Counted from the stretch's first letter, positions 22,988 through 33,999 are shown. The stretch: DNA of 64,000 bases from Pogonophryne albipinna (GCA_028583405.1 CM053253.1:7398219-7462218), one strand, 5' to 3'. A program made the numbers and translations. Notes: generated by a model not told the origin, from the letters alone.

Positions 22988-24297
22988 CTGTCGACGGTAG
23001 CAAACAAGGCACGTGCGTTGTTTTTGTTTTTGGTAATGATGTCAGAGAAGAACGATTGTCGTGCGTTTTTCAATTCCAAATTATAAAGGCCAAGTCTCTC
23101 TTTATAGATTTCAAAGTGAACCTGGAGATTTGTTTTTCGCCACCTGCGTTCAGCTTTTCGACATTTTCTTTTTTCTGTCTTCACGGTCATGGCCTTTCTC
23201 CATGGAGATATTTTCTTGCCAGACACTTCCTTTACCTTAGTTGGAGCAATGGCATCTATAACATTTTTAATTTTTGAATTAAAATGATCTACTAACTCAT
23301 TTACTGAGATGTTAGCAGGGGCAAGTGTGGAAGAAAAATTCTGAGTAAACATTTCCCTAGTATTTTCAGTTAAATATCGCTTTGTGGTTACCTCTTTCTG
23401 AACATTTTTGTGAACAGAAATAGAGCTCTCAAAGAAAACACAGGAATGGTCAGAGAGTGCAACATCAGTCACCACAACCTTAGAGATATTCAGACCCTTT
23501 GAGATAATTAAGTCCAGAGTGTGCCCCTTATTGTGCCTGGGCTCCGTCACATGCTGAGTCAGTCCATAGCTCTCAAGAACACAAAACAGTTATTTTGCCC
23601 CTCTGTCCTGGGGGTTGTCAACATGGATGTTAAAATCACCAACAATGACTAGACGGTCAAAGTCAATACACACTATAGACAGCAGTTCGGTAAAATCATC
23701 AAAAAAGCTTGCACAGTATTTGGGTGGTCTATAGATATTTAGGAACAGAGCTCGAGAGGAGCATTTCAGCTGAAGGGCCACATATTCAAAAGAAGCAAAG
23801 TTCCCATAAGATGTCTTCCTGCATTGAAGGGAATCATTGAACAGAATAGCAACTCCACCCCCTTTCTTATGCATTCTTTCCTGACTCATAAAACGAAAGT
23901 TGGGAGGGGTTGATTCGATAAGAACAGCTGCACTGTTATTTTGTTCAATCCAAGTTTCTGTTAAAAACATAAAATCGAGATTGTGCTCAGTGATAAAATC
24001 ATTGATTAAAAATGTTTTTCCTGCCAAAGACCTGACATTTAATAAAGCTAGTTTAAGTTCGTTAAACACACTATCAGTCAGGTTTTTTGTAACAAGCTGT
24101 GGCTGACATGGAATCACTGCTAAATTAGATAAACTCACACAAACGTTTGAGCGCTTCCTGTATCTAAGATGATTCACCGCTCTTAATCTATTACCTATCA
24201 ACACAGATATCGGCAAAGCTACAGGCAGGCAGGGCCCCGGCAAGTCCTGGAAAGAGTTGAGAGTGCCATACGCCCTTGAGCCTGGACCCAGCAGATA

Positions 24298-25893
24298 TCA
24301 GTTTGCAGCGTTTTGTACACACACATCCCTATCAGACTTTGAAGGGGAGGGAGGACCCACCACCCTGCTCCTCTCATCATAGGAGGCCAGGGTGAGGGCT
24401 ACACTGTAAGCCGGGGGAGATGGTGCGCATCTCTGCTTCGGTGATTTTGGTGGGCGTCGTTGAGGGGCGGGGGTAAAGGACATGCTGCCAATCCTGCGTG
24501 TCGCCTTCATGTGGTCATCGAACTCCAGGGGGGTGGGCGAGGGTGAAAGGGTGAGCGGAGAGTAGAGAGAGCTGGGGGATGAATGAAGAGTATCCTCAAA
24601 GGCGTTGACAGGGAGGGTGACGGGCAGTGGAGACTCCTCCATTTGTGTCATAGGTCTCCCATAATCAGAACATTCCTCAGGCGGGTGCAGTGATACTTCT
24701 TCAGGGTTTTCTGCGCGATGTGTTGTGTCTTTCTTCTGTTTTGATTCCTCTTGCTGCTTGTCCTTGGCAGAGGGAACAGATTGATGACGCAGGCAGTTGA
24801 ATATGTTAGAGATAAACAATTTCACTCCTGACTTGTTCAGGCAAACTCCATTTGCCTTGAAAAGATGTCTGCGATCCCAGAAAAAGTTAAAATTGTCAAT
24901 AAAATGGACAGAATGGTCAGTACAGACAGTTGAAAGCCAGGTGTTCAGTGCAAACAATCTGCTGAATCTCTCCACTCCTCTTCTGACTGGCGGTAGAGGG
25001 CCACTGATGAACACCTCTGCATTTAGAGAGCTGACAGTTTCCAACAAACATTTAAAGTCTTCTTTCAGCACTTCTGACTCTTGTTTCACAACATCATTTG
25101 TTCCAATGTGCAGTACCACATTCTTCACAGTCGGATGTTCAGCCCCAATATGCAGGATCTTCTCAGCCAAGTCAGATACCACATCCTTGGGAAAACAGAG
25201 TACTTTGGTGTTGTTCTTACTACACATACCTTTTACATCTCTTACAGCAGAGTCCCCCACAATCAGAGTTTCAGGCCCAGTCGTTAGCTTTCCCTCTAGC
25301 CTTTTACTTTTGGAGTAGCTATTGGTCCTTACCCTGCTGTGTGAAGAGGACAGGTTATCCAGGTCATCAGAAAGAGATCTCCGGCTCTCGGTCAGCGGAG
25401 CGTATCTGTTCTGGATTGGCACACTTGGTGGTTTAGGAGGATTTTTTGTAGTTCTTCCTTTAGCAGCTGTCCACTGCTGTTTCCTAGTAGGAACAGGGGT
25501 TGAAGAGGCGCTCTTCCTGGGTGATAACAATGCAGGCCAGCCGGTCGCATCACAGATTTCTGAGCGCTGGGCTCTGCCTGTTATCCGTCCTCCCAAATCC
25601 CATGGAAATGATTTACTCCTAGGCTTTGCACCCAGAGAGTTCCAGGGAGGACTACCACTTGTAGATTTATTACCCAGTACACAGCCCTCCTGTTCCTTGG
25701 AATCCGTGTAGCTGCTAACTAGCTGTGAGTTAGCATACCCTTTTCCATTATTTTGCAACACTGGTAAAGTGGTGTCATTCCCACGACATAGTCCATTCAC
25801 TTCCCCGTTAACTTCCAACCGTTGCATTTTCATTTCCAACACAGCCATCTTCTGTATACGTTTTTGGAAGTCATCTGTAGAGAACGGAGGCAT
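24298..25893 (-). CDS. LINE ORF1 protein with SGNH/esterase-like domain
   Basis: 531 codons from ATG 25893. The N-terminal part begins with a short coiled-coil-like stretch (FQKRIQKMAVLEMKMQRLEV) and a basic, Ser-rich region. The centre carries an SGNH-hydrolase-like domain: block I TLIVGDSAVRDVKG, block III VVLHIGTNDV, and the C-terminal LFKANGVCLNKSGVKLF in place of a DxxH block. Esterase-type ORF1 proteins are known in CR1 and L2 elements and are thought to help the retroelement RNP. The C-terminal tail is Pro-rich. The frame is open and ends at TGA 24300-24298; ORF2 continues in the same frame. Confidence 0.85.
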   Translation of the reverse strand: MPPFSTDDFQKRIQKMAVLEMKMQRLEVNGEVNGLCRGNDTTLPVLQNNGKGYANSQLVSSYTDSKEQEGCVLGNKSTSGSPPWNSLGAKPRSKSFPWDLGGRITGRAQRSEICDATGWPALLSPRKSASSTPVPTRKQQWTAAKGRTTKNPPKPPSVPIQNRYAPLTESRRSLSDDLDNLSSSHSRVRTNSYSKSKRLEGKLTTGPETLIVGDSAVRDVKGMCSKNNTKVLCFPKDVVSDLAEKILHIGAEHPTVKNVVLHIGTNDVVKQESEVLKEDFKCLLETVSSLNAEVFISGPLPPVRRGVERFSRLFALNTWLSTVCTDHSVHFIDNFNFFWDRRHLFKANGVCLNKSGVKLFISNIFNCLRHQSVPSAKDKQQEESKQKKDTTHRAENPEEVSLHPPEECSDYGRPMTQMEESPLPVTLPVNAFEDTLHSSPSSLYSPLTLSPSPTPLEFDDHMKATRRIGSMSFTPAPQRRPPKSPKQRCAPSPPAYSVALTLASYDERSRVVGPPSPSKSDRDVCVQNAAN

Positions 25894-26200
25894 TTTGCTA
25901 CCAACTAGCTTAAGCTAAATAGCATGCAGTAGCCTACCAGGCTTTAGCTGTTGCTAGGCCACGCTACTGTAAGACTGAGGTCGTCGTAAAAATGTTGAAA
26001 TATGGCTGAAACCCTCCGTCTATTTACGAAGATGAACTGTCCCAGTGATAAGTTAATGTCCAGGAGCCGCTGCTCGAAGTTTTCAGAGAATAAGAATAGG
26101 AAAATCAGCATAAAAAGTAAGCAGAGGCAAGAGCAAGCAGAAAAGCGTCTGCACTGTAAGAAAGATAAGAAAGACAGGACTATAAAAAAATTAAAGACCA

Positions 26201-26849
26201 CAATAATAAGAGTGGTAACGATTTTCTATCGTTATTATATATATATATTGCCACTGTTCTTTAATACTGACACCTAACTTGCACTAAGGTGTGTCTGCTG
26301 CTATATATATTGCCAGTTACATTGTTTTGAAACTACTTACACTTTATTTTACATTTCACACTTTTATTTAACTTCAATTTACATGCATACGACACACCTG
26401 GAACAGCGTGATGCCGTTATTGTTATGTCTTGACTGTGCAATAAAACAAACAAACTGGCGAAGCTTTATTTATTGTGTCCCACCCCAAATGTGCAGAATA
26501 GAAGAATGTGAGAGCAGACAGGTGTCGGTGGTTGAATTTATCTACAATGTTGCAACCTTGTGCAGCAATGGCAGGGGCAGAAACACAAGTCTTACACACA
26601 TAAACACAAGTAATTTATCATGTCATTTGTTTTAGATAAATAAGGGAAAAACACCAAACAAGGGTTAATGTCCTTTTCCAAAATCAGCCTGAGGGGGTAA
26701 TATATAATAAATACATAAAGATAAAGTCCATTGTTATAATGGGGTATTTTATTTGTAAATTACCCTTATGAACTCCATCATGTCTGAGGTCGGAAAGTAA
26801 ACAAACGCATCATACAGCGGGTGGGCTTTATACCCCCTCCCCCGTGTAG
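26201..26849. other. no gene recognised (possible LINE 5' region)
   Basis: AT-rich sequence with TATATA runs near 26237-26250 and 26302-26310. No exon or repeat terminus recognised. Confidence 0.4.
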
Positions 26850-27073
26850 TTCTTCTTCTCTCGTTTTTTTTGTACTCGCCGTGAAGTGGTTTTGCGGCCT
26901 GCCAGTAAACCCAGAGAAGAAGAAGAAGACGAAGTGCCGTCAGCGTAATCTTGCCTCAGGGAAAGTACTGCGGTGTGAATGCGATTGGCACTAGCCCCCT
27001 GGCGGATTCAGTGCCGTGGTACTTTAGTGCCGGCACTAAAGTACGGCAAGTCCTGCGGTGTGAAAGCGGCTAT
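26850..27073. mobile_element. fragment related to the 36874-37574 MITE
   Basis: Shares, inverted, GTGGTTTTGCGGCCTGCCAG, TAAACCCAGAGAAGAAGAAG and AAAGTACTGCGGTGTGAATG with that MITE, and ends GTACGGCAAGTCCTGCGGTG then TGAAAGCGGC. Left end unclear. Confidence 0.6.
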
Positions 27074-27239
27074 AGATGCGATTGACTCTTAATAAATATG
27101 ACATAATCATTTCAAATTTGTTCTAGCTTCTGTTTGGAATATAATATATTGACATCATTTCCAAGTGTAAATCTGTACGGCTGGCGTGGATTGGTTGTGT
27201 GTTGTGTGCTGCTGGTGTCTATGTGTAGGTGCCACTTAC

Positions 27240-27327
27240 CTTGTACAATGAGGTAGACCTGTGAGGTCTTGGGCTGCTGCTTCGTCTGTATGGAGCAGGT
27301 GTACGACCCCTCATCATACACATCCAC
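27240..27327 (-). CDS. lsamp: isolated lsamp-like (IgLON family) Ig-domain exon
   Basis: 88-nt exon on the minus strand with acceptor TGTGTATAG and donor CAAG|GTAAGTGG. It encodes [18 protein letters not shown] and [11 protein letters not shown], the end of the first Ig domain, with the DxGxYTC motif. It matches the same segment of LSAMP, a GPI-anchored neural adhesion molecule, almost residue for residue as I remember it; NTM, OPCML and NEGR1 are less close. It starts in phase 0 and ends in phase 1. No other lsamp exon is visible, as expected for a gene with very long introns or for a stray copy. It lies between the two halves of an IS630-like transposon and on the same contig as pmel. Confidence 0.8.
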
Positions 27328-27420
27328 CTATACACAATAACAAATACAATATTGTTTTCATTAGTTTGAAAATATCTTATCATATGCCTGGCAGAGCATC
27401 TTATCCTCACTTATCTTCCT

Positions 27421-28136
27421 ACATGTTACTTTTTCAAGATCCTACTCTATAATTTTTATTTTGACAAACATTCACAATATTCTCCAAATAAATATTTATG
27501 ATTCTTCAGTGAAACAACGTTATACAGGAAAGTAGTCGAATTATCTCAATCAACTTTACAATATAATATGTTTTGATTATTATTAATTAATTCAACTTTA
27601 AGAAGTCAAAGCTTATAGACATGAGTAATGATCATCATTACATAAGATAAGATCAGCATTTCAGCAGACCTCCCAGCATGGACAGTTTAGATGAGGTACT
27701 TAACCCTTTATGAAAACATGTATTATTTTTTAGTAAGACTTGCTGAACTGATAATCAATGAAAACGATAACTTTAACATTCTGGGAGGATAATCTCATTT
27801 ACTGTCTAGCAGAGGGTGCAGATACTGATACCAGTCTAACATTGGTTTATTTTCAAATGATTATTTATTGTTGTTAAAGCACAAAAAAGGGTTAAAATTA
27901 ATAGATGAACACACAAAAAACAGATATGCTTATGAAGGTTATGTTTAATAATTTTTAAATGTAATCCTAAGGAGGAGAAACAAATGGTTCTTTCCCATCT
28001 TTAAATGCAGCTGTTATTAAATCTAACGATGAAATCAAAGAATAAAAAAAACAAAAACATTTTGGTCCGGTTTCTAGGTCAGTGTTACCTGCTGTATGCG
28101 CAGGCTGTACTCGAGCTGTCCTTTAGTCACCAGGAG
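27421..28136. other. no gene recognised
   Basis: AT-rich non-coding sequence upstream of the lsamp-like exon, possibly intron. No repeat terminus recognised before the Harbinger element. Confidence 0.4.
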
Positions 28137-28356
28137 TGGAGTGCACCAGCTGGGCGTAAGCTGGGCGTATCTCTACGTCCGACGTAGAACCGAAGGTTAA
28201 GACCAAACTAAAGTTATGACTAGTGCACCACTTAGACTTAAGCCCGGTATGCGTTGCGCCCGGGTGTAACTTTTACGCCTAGTATGGAGCAGGCGTAAAT
28301 CGGAAAGACAGACTAGTATCCATAGTAACGTAAAACAGGCAAGAAGGATATTAACG

Positions 28357-29465
28357 ATGGCAGGGCGTCTTGTTTACATGTTTAACAATGAAAGGGCATT
28401 AAGAAGAGAAAGAGTCGTCCGTGATCGAACAAACCCACTGGACATCTATTCAGACAGTGAACTGATAGAGAGGTTTCGTTTCGGCAGACAAGCCCTTTTT
28501 TGATTTAATCGAGGAGATCTCCCCTCAACTCCAGCACGGATCAGATCGAAACGCTGCGCTCTCCCCAACCTTGCAGGTGCTGATTGCGCTCAGATTCTAC
28601 GCGAACGGGGCCTTTCAAAATACTGTGGGAGACATGATTAATGTTCATCGCACAACTGCATGTCGGGCTATAAGACAAGTTTCATTGGCCCAGCACCGCC
28701 TTAGGAACTATATTCACCTACCCACACAAGAAGAAGCAGCGAAATCCAGGCAAGATTTTTTGTTAAAATCAGGTATACCTGGTATTGTCGGATGCATCGA
28801 CGGTACTCATGTTCGCATTCAGGCCCCCTCTGAACATGAGTATTTGTATGTTAATAGAAAGGGTTACCATTCTATAAATGTTCAAATTGTGTGCAACTCG
28901 GACATGGGCATTGTCGACCTCGTTGCAAGATGGCCTGGGTCGACCCATGATGCTCGCATCCTGAGAGAGAGCGCCCTTCAACGGGAATTTGAGGCAGGGA
29001 GAGTGAATGGTCTTCTTCTCGGAGACAGTGGATACTGAAGCGCTGGCTAATGACACCTGTCATCGCAGAGAGAACTGCACAAGAGCGCCGCTATAACGAG
29101 AAGCATACACAAACGAGGAACATTGTAGAGCGCTGCATTGGAGTGCTCAAACGTAGGTTAGTAAGTCATTTTTATAATATATAAAAGGCCAGCCTTTTAA
29201 TGTAGCCTAGATATAGGCTAAATTGTTTTTTGCTTTTTTTTGTAGGTTTCACTGCCTCCACAGTGAAATGCGAATGCACCCTGAGCGCGTCTGCGTGATC
29301 ATTGCTGCCACTGCGGTGCTGCACAACATCTGTGTGAAAAAGAGAATCCCCCTTCCGATGCAAGGAGAATTGGTACTGGAGGCGGATGAGAACCCTGTGG
29401 CTCCTGCTGGCATCCGTGAAGATATCGGTGGACGACCCCGCAATCATATAATAAACAACCTATAG
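28357..29465 (+). pseudogene. HARBI1-like Harbinger transposase, two frame breaks
   Basis: Begins at ATG 28357 (MAGRLVYMFNNERALRRERV). A T-run at about 28496-28501 shifts the frame; the next frame is open (ALRFYANGAFQNTVGD, STACRAIRQVS-like helix-turn-helix, GCIDGTHVRIQAP, NVQIVCNSDMGIVDL, WPGSTHDARILR, LLLGDSGY). A small deletion at about 29036 breaks it again; it then reads LKRWLMTPV, RTAQERRYNEKHTQTRNIVE and RCIGVLKRR. An intron (about 29156-29247, GTTAGTAAGT to TTTGTAG) precedes the last exon [20 protein letters not shown]. The DDE-type family contributes the catalytic activity for transposition; GCIDGTH and the Asp in GDSGY are visible. Confidence 0.88.
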
Positions 29466-29606
29466 ACCTATATATTTGTAATATGAACGCTGTTTTTTTG
29501 CAATTGCATTTCAATAAGCTCCCTTTGTGACCACATATTTTCATTAGGCCTATTTTATTCAAAGAACACACACAAGAACATTAAATAACAACATTTTGGA
29601 GAACTA

Positions 29607-29935
29607 TTAACATGAAATTGAGATAAAAAAAACAAGTAGGCCTACAACATGATTACAGAATGGTGAAACATTGTCTTCTTCAGTGATTAGTAGCTGATTC
29701 TTAAGAATGATTATTTGGAGTCTCAATTTCTCCTTCTCCAGCTCAATTTTTTCGTGTTCCGCTCTCAATTTGACGGTCTCTACCTCCACACGAACGATTT
29801 CTTTCTCCGTCAGTTCCCGCTGTAGCTCTGACAAATCCCTCTTTCTCTTTCGGGGTGTGGCCATTTGGGATTCCCCTTGAGTCATCGCTGACGCTGTGGG
29901 TGTGGGAATTCCTTCTTCTCTGCGGTCCTCTGAGT
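29607..29935 (-). pseudogene. Harbinger accessory (MYB/SANT-type) protein, last exon
   Basis: Exon with acceptor TTTTACAG at 29936, encoding PTASAMTQGESQMATPRKRK, RDLSELQRELTEKEIVRVEV and then ETVKLRAEHEKIELEKEKLR. This is the basic and coiled-coil C-terminus seen in the second, DNA-binding protein of Harbinger elements. The N-terminal trihelix exons are not visible, so the gene is incomplete or diverged. Confidence 0.65.
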
Positions 29936-30110
29936 CTGTAAAATGGTAAAATGGCGTTGCTTGGCAACAATTACTGTTTTGCGTGTATTCACGTGGACGC
30001 GCATCTTAAGACCAGGCGCAGCTACGCCCCAAGACTAGTCAGGCTTGGTGCACTCGGTGTAAATTCGAATCACTACGTCGGACGTAGCTAAACCCGACGT
30101 TAGAGTTAAG

Positions 30111-31200
30111 CTCTACTTTTTTACGCCCACTTAGACTTAAGCCCTGTATGCATTGCGCCCGGGTGTAACTTTTACGCCTAGTATGGAGCAGGCGTAAATC
30201 GGAAAGAGAGACTAGTATCCATAGTAACGTAAAACAGGCAAGAAGGATATTAAGATGGCAGGGCGTCTTGTTTACATGTTTAACAATGAAAGGGCATTAA
30301 GAAGAGTCTCAATTTCTCCTTCTCCAGCTCAATTTTTTCGTGTTCCGCTCTCAATTTGACGGTCTCCACCTCCACACGAACGATTTCTTTCTCCGTCAGA
30401 GGCGCGTCCACGTGAATACACGCGAAACAGTAATTGTTGCCAAGCAACACACGTCTACATAATTTAACACTCGAACTCCTCCATTCAGAGCAAACTAAGA
30501 CTTGGATAATGAAGTCAAGGATAACCGAAACCAAAAGAAGAGAAAAATTACGCCCACACCCCGAAAAAGAAAGAGGGATTTTACAGAGCTACAGCGTGAA
30601 CTGGTGGAGAAAGAGATCGTTCGTGTGGAGGTGGAGACCGCAAAACTGAGAGCGGAACATGACAAAATTGAGCTGGAGAAGGAGAAATTAAGACTCAAAA
30701 TTATAATTCTTAAGAATCAGCAAAGAATCACTGAAGAGGACAATTTGTCATTCACCATTCTCTAATCATATTTGTTGTACTTTTTTTTATCTCAATGTCA
30801 TGTTAATAGTTCTCCAAATGTTATCTATGTTCTTGTGTGTGTTTTTGAATAAAATAGGCTATAAAACGGCCTAATGAAAATATGTGGTCACAATGGGAGC
30901 TTATTGAAATGCAATTGCAAAAAAAACAGCGTTCATATTACAAATATACAGGGCTATATGTTGTTTATTGTGTGATTGCGGTTAACTCGTCCACCGATAT
31001 CTTCACGGATGCCAGGAGGATTTTGCTGCTTCTTCTTGTGTTGGTAAGTGAATATAATTCCTAAGGCGGCGCTGGAGAGCCAAGGAAACTTGTCTAATAG
31101 CCCGACATGCAGTTGTGCGATGAACATTAATCATGTCTCCCACAGTATTAAAGTAAAATCTGAGCGCAATCAGCACCTGCAAGGTTGGGGAGAGCGCAGC
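30111..31200 (-). mobile_element. inverted, internally deleted Harbinger relative
   Basis: Starts with the same CTTAGACTTAAGCCC segment and the ATGGCAGGGCGTCTTG transposase start, then jumps at about 30306 straight into antisense accessory-gene sequence. From 30500 on it carries the accessory exon in plus orientation, and at 30880-31190 inverted pieces of the transposase gene (compare 28570-28690 and 29420-29540). It is a rearranged non-autonomous derivative next to its parent-type element. Confidence 0.7.
30502..30765 (+). pseudogene. second copy of the Harbinger accessory-protein exon
   Basis: 87 codons with KRKITPTPRKRKRDFTELQR, ELVEKEIVRVEVETAKLRAE and EHDKIELEKEKLRLKI, clearly homologous to 29607-29885 but in opposite orientation and with several substitutions. 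There is no transposase nearby that could use it. Confidence 0.6.
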
Positions 31201-31299
31201 GCAGGCATGAAAACGGGTCAGGGGTGAAAAAGGTGAGAAGGATATTATCCCTCTAGGGGGGTCCGGGGAATGCTCCCCGGAAGAAAAATGTTGAATATT

Positions 31300-32299
31300 N
31301 NNNNNNNNNNNNNNNNNNNNNNNNNNNNNNNNNNNNNNNNNNNNNNNNNNNNNNNNNNNNNNNNNNNNNNNNNNNNNNNNNNNNNNNNNNNNNNNNNNNN
31401 NNNNNNNNNNNNNNNNNNNNNNNNNNNNNNNNNNNNNNNNNNNNNNNNNNNNNNNNNNNNNNNNNNNNNNNNNNNNNNNNNNNNNNNNNNNNNNNNNNNN
31501 NNNNNNNNNNNNNNNNNNNNNNNNNNNNNNNNNNNNNNNNNNNNNNNNNNNNNNNNNNNNNNNNNNNNNNNNNNNNNNNNNNNNNNNNNNNNNNNNNNNN
31601 NNNNNNNNNNNNNNNNNNNNNNNNNNNNNNNNNNNNNNNNNNNNNNNNNNNNNNNNNNNNNNNNNNNNNNNNNNNNNNNNNNNNNNNNNNNNNNNNNNNN
31701 NNNNNNNNNNNNNNNNNNNNNNNNNNNNNNNNNNNNNNNNNNNNNNNNNNNNNNNNNNNNNNNNNNNNNNNNNNNNNNNNNNNNNNNNNNNNNNNNNNNN
31801 NNNNNNNNNNNNNNNNNNNNNNNNNNNNNNNNNNNNNNNNNNNNNNNNNNNNNNNNNNNNNNNNNNNNNNNNNNNNNNNNNNNNNNNNNNNNNNNNNNNN
31901 NNNNNNNNNNNNNNNNNNNNNNNNNNNNNNNNNNNNNNNNNNNNNNNNNNNNNNNNNNNNNNNNNNNNNNNNNNNNNNNNNNNNNNNNNNNNNNNNNNNN
32001 NNNNNNNNNNNNNNNNNNNNNNNNNNNNNNNNNNNNNNNNNNNNNNNNNNNNNNNNNNNNNNNNNNNNNNNNNNNNNNNNNNNNNNNNNNNNNNNNNNNN
32101 NNNNNNNNNNNNNNNNNNNNNNNNNNNNNNNNNNNNNNNNNNNNNNNNNNNNNNNNNNNNNNNNNNNNNNNNNNNNNNNNNNNNNNNNNNNNNNNNNNNN
32201 NNNNNNNNNNNNNNNNNNNNNNNNNNNNNNNNNNNNNNNNNNNNNNNNNNNNNNNNNNNNNNNNNNNNNNNNNNNNNNNNNNNNNNNNNNNNNNNNNNN
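31300..32299. other. assembly gap, exactly 1000 N
   Basis: A round-number run of N is a scaffolding placeholder, so true distance, and possibly order and orientation, across it are unknown. The left flank (31240-31299) is transposon sequence with a CCGGGGAATGCTCCCCGG palindrome. Confidence 0.98.
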
Positions 32300-32463
32300 C
32301 TTAAAAAAAGAAAGAAAATTACGTGACATCTCCTTTAACAGTCAGCATATTCCTGTGGATGAGGAAGGACACCAGTATGCTGTTGTTTACTCCTTGTTGC
32401 AGACATTCAGAACATTACTCCAAGAAAGCTCGAGCTAAGACAACTCGCACAGGAGGCATGGTA

Positions 32464-32497
32464 GCCGGGCGTCTGCCTAATGAATAAATGTAAATGT
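32464..32497 (-). repeat. SINE/LINE 3' tail remnant
   Basis: Reversed, it reads ACATTTATTCATTAGGCAGA then CGCCCGG, like the tail of teleost SINEs. Short and decayed. The rest of 32300-33330 shows no gene that I recognise. Confidence 0.35.
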
Positions 32498-33333
32498 GAG
32501 AAGACGTCGGAATAAATGAGAAGGGATATCAGCCGTAATGCTAGCCGACAGTGGATGCGCCTCACATGCAAATTCTGATGAAACCGGTAGACCAGGCTGT
32601 GCACATGGCTGTGGAGTGTGTTGGGCCACAATGGAGCAGATTTGGGAGGCAGATGAGTGAGGCTGTCTTTGGCAGGTGACCCCGGGTGATGCACACAAGT
32701 GGTGGTGCAGTCACCCCTGCCTGTTACCCAGTGGGAGCTGGATGTCAGGTTTGTTGAAGGCTTGTACTCACAGCTTGAATCCCTGTTGATGTTCCTTCCC
32801 TTTGTGTGGAGCCCAGATAACTCACTGTATTTATTGACTCGCTTTGACATCTACACTCTACTTTCTTCCCTCAGAAGTGAACAGCTTTAAAGGGATTACC
32901 CTTTTGTTTCAGATATCTTCAAAGCTTTAATTAAAATACTTTATAGTTATATGCATCCTAATCTTATGCAGACACATTTTCCTATATTGATGGAGAGCTA
33001 GTCTTTATGAACAACAATAAAATAACTATAAAAGTTTGGACTCCAATGGACACATCGGAAATACTAAAATGGAGCCTGACTTACATTTTTTAAATCCATA
33101 AACAGTATTTCATTAAACAAGTTCTTAGATTCAACCTCTGCAAATCACCCATGAAGGGTAGGCCCCTTTGGTGTAATTCAGAATGTGTCCTTGTATTCAA
33201 GTCAAAACATAGCTGCTTTTAAAGAAACAAACAACATATTTTTACCAACATTGAAAATGAGTACAAATATACACAGAACATGATGCTAAAATTGTCCTGC
33301 TAGATTCACAGTGACCTGAAGGAGAGCGGAACT

Positions 33334-33960
33334 TTGCCAGGCTTCCATTTGTTAATATTTATTTTGGATTCAACACCATGTAGCCTGTCATCCTCGCCAA
33401 CAAACTGGTCACTCAAACACACTGAAAACCAACACAAGCTCACTACAAGGGTGTTTTCCTATCCCTCCTCCTGTTCATGCTCTATGGTGACTGTGAAAGC
33501 ATCCATCCAAACTGCCAACTCATTAAATGTGCTGACTACACAGCGCTTCTCTCAGGCTCTGAGCTGGAACACAGTTCTTCTCTATGATTTTAACGTTAAA
33601 TGGTGCAACAATACAATGCTGGATTTCAATTTCACTCAGAGGTGGTTGGTGGTTGATTTCAGGATGCAGTCCAGACAAGGAGTTGGATGGTGTGAATATC
33701 TTGGAATCATCTTTGACATTTGAGCAAAACACAGAAGCATTATCAAGAAAGCAAACCTGCGTCAACATGCTATCAAGAACTGAATTCCAAAAACCCGTGT
33801 TTCTCCTTCACATGTTGGTTGCCATCACTCACTGTCATAACCAGAAACCGTCTCCATACCACAATTAACACCTGTTCCCAAAAAATCACTGGAGTGCACA
33901 TTACGAAGCCTAGCCTCATTACTAGCTACCACTGCGTGTGCCTCGCATGTTTTAATGTTG
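33334..33960 (+). pseudogene. decayed LINE reverse-transcriptase fragment
   Basis: Frame-shifted remnants read RWLVVDFR, WCEYLGIIFD and FEQNTEALSRKQTC, which line up with the region after the RT catalytic box in fish LINEs (VVDFRR, YLGVHL, NTEALYKK). No intact frame. Confidence 0.55.
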
Positions 33961-33999
33961 TGAGACTATGTGTGTCATCACAGCGTTAATTTGGCTCTC

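Larger units (their letters stand above)
13599..23516. repeat. segmental duplication, copy 1
   Basis: The order transposon arm, TRIM gene, IS630-like element, L2 tail, IS630-like element, LINE and nested hAT is repeated at 49961-64000 with only scattered substitutions and short indels. Copy 2 has an extra 3.6 kb (50239-53818) and about 630 bp (near 58120-58750) absent here. The right end is set by the window edge in copy 2, not by loss of similarity. Confidence 0.95.
19872..24297 (-). pseudogene. LINE ORF2 (apurinic endonuclease and reverse transcriptase), disrupted
   Basis: The endonuclease part (24243-23590) shows ALLNVRSL, FLTETWI, GGGVAILFND and IVGDFNIHVD. The frame has a premature TAA at 23592-23590, reopens (to 22988), is split by the hAT at 21618-22987, and resumes with another in-frame TAG at 21521-21519. 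The RT part (21473-19872) has [58 protein letters not shown] and the catalytic [10 protein letters not shown], then the usual C-terminal region. The element cannot encode a full ORF2 now. The second copy (60193-64000) has further frame breaks and a short deletion near 61095. Confidence 0.9.
19688..25960 (-). mobile_element. near full-length L2/CR1-like LINE
   Basis: The minus-strand element ends at 19688 with GCTATATAAATAAACTTGC, the fish L2-type 3' tail. It carries ORF1 (24298-25893) and ORF2 (19872-24297), and a hAT element is inserted at 21618. The 5' boundary above 25900 is not certain; sequence to about 26200 could still be 5' UTR. Confidence 0.88.
28140..30110 (+). mobile_element. PIF/Harbinger element, nearly complete but inactivated
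   Basis: Contains a HARBI1-like transposase gene on the plus strand and a convergent accessory-protein exon on the minus strand, the standard two-gene Harbinger layout. Inverted AGTGCACCA/TGGTGCACT termini occur near 28139 or 28224 and at 30046-30054. CTACGTC.GACGTAG palindromes lie near both ends. Exact ends are uncertain because related ends are nested. Confidence 0.8.

Noticed and set aside
32407..32850. 147-codon minus-strand ORF after the gap
   Set aside because: Low-complexity composition, overlaps a SINE-tail remnant, no domain or splice context.
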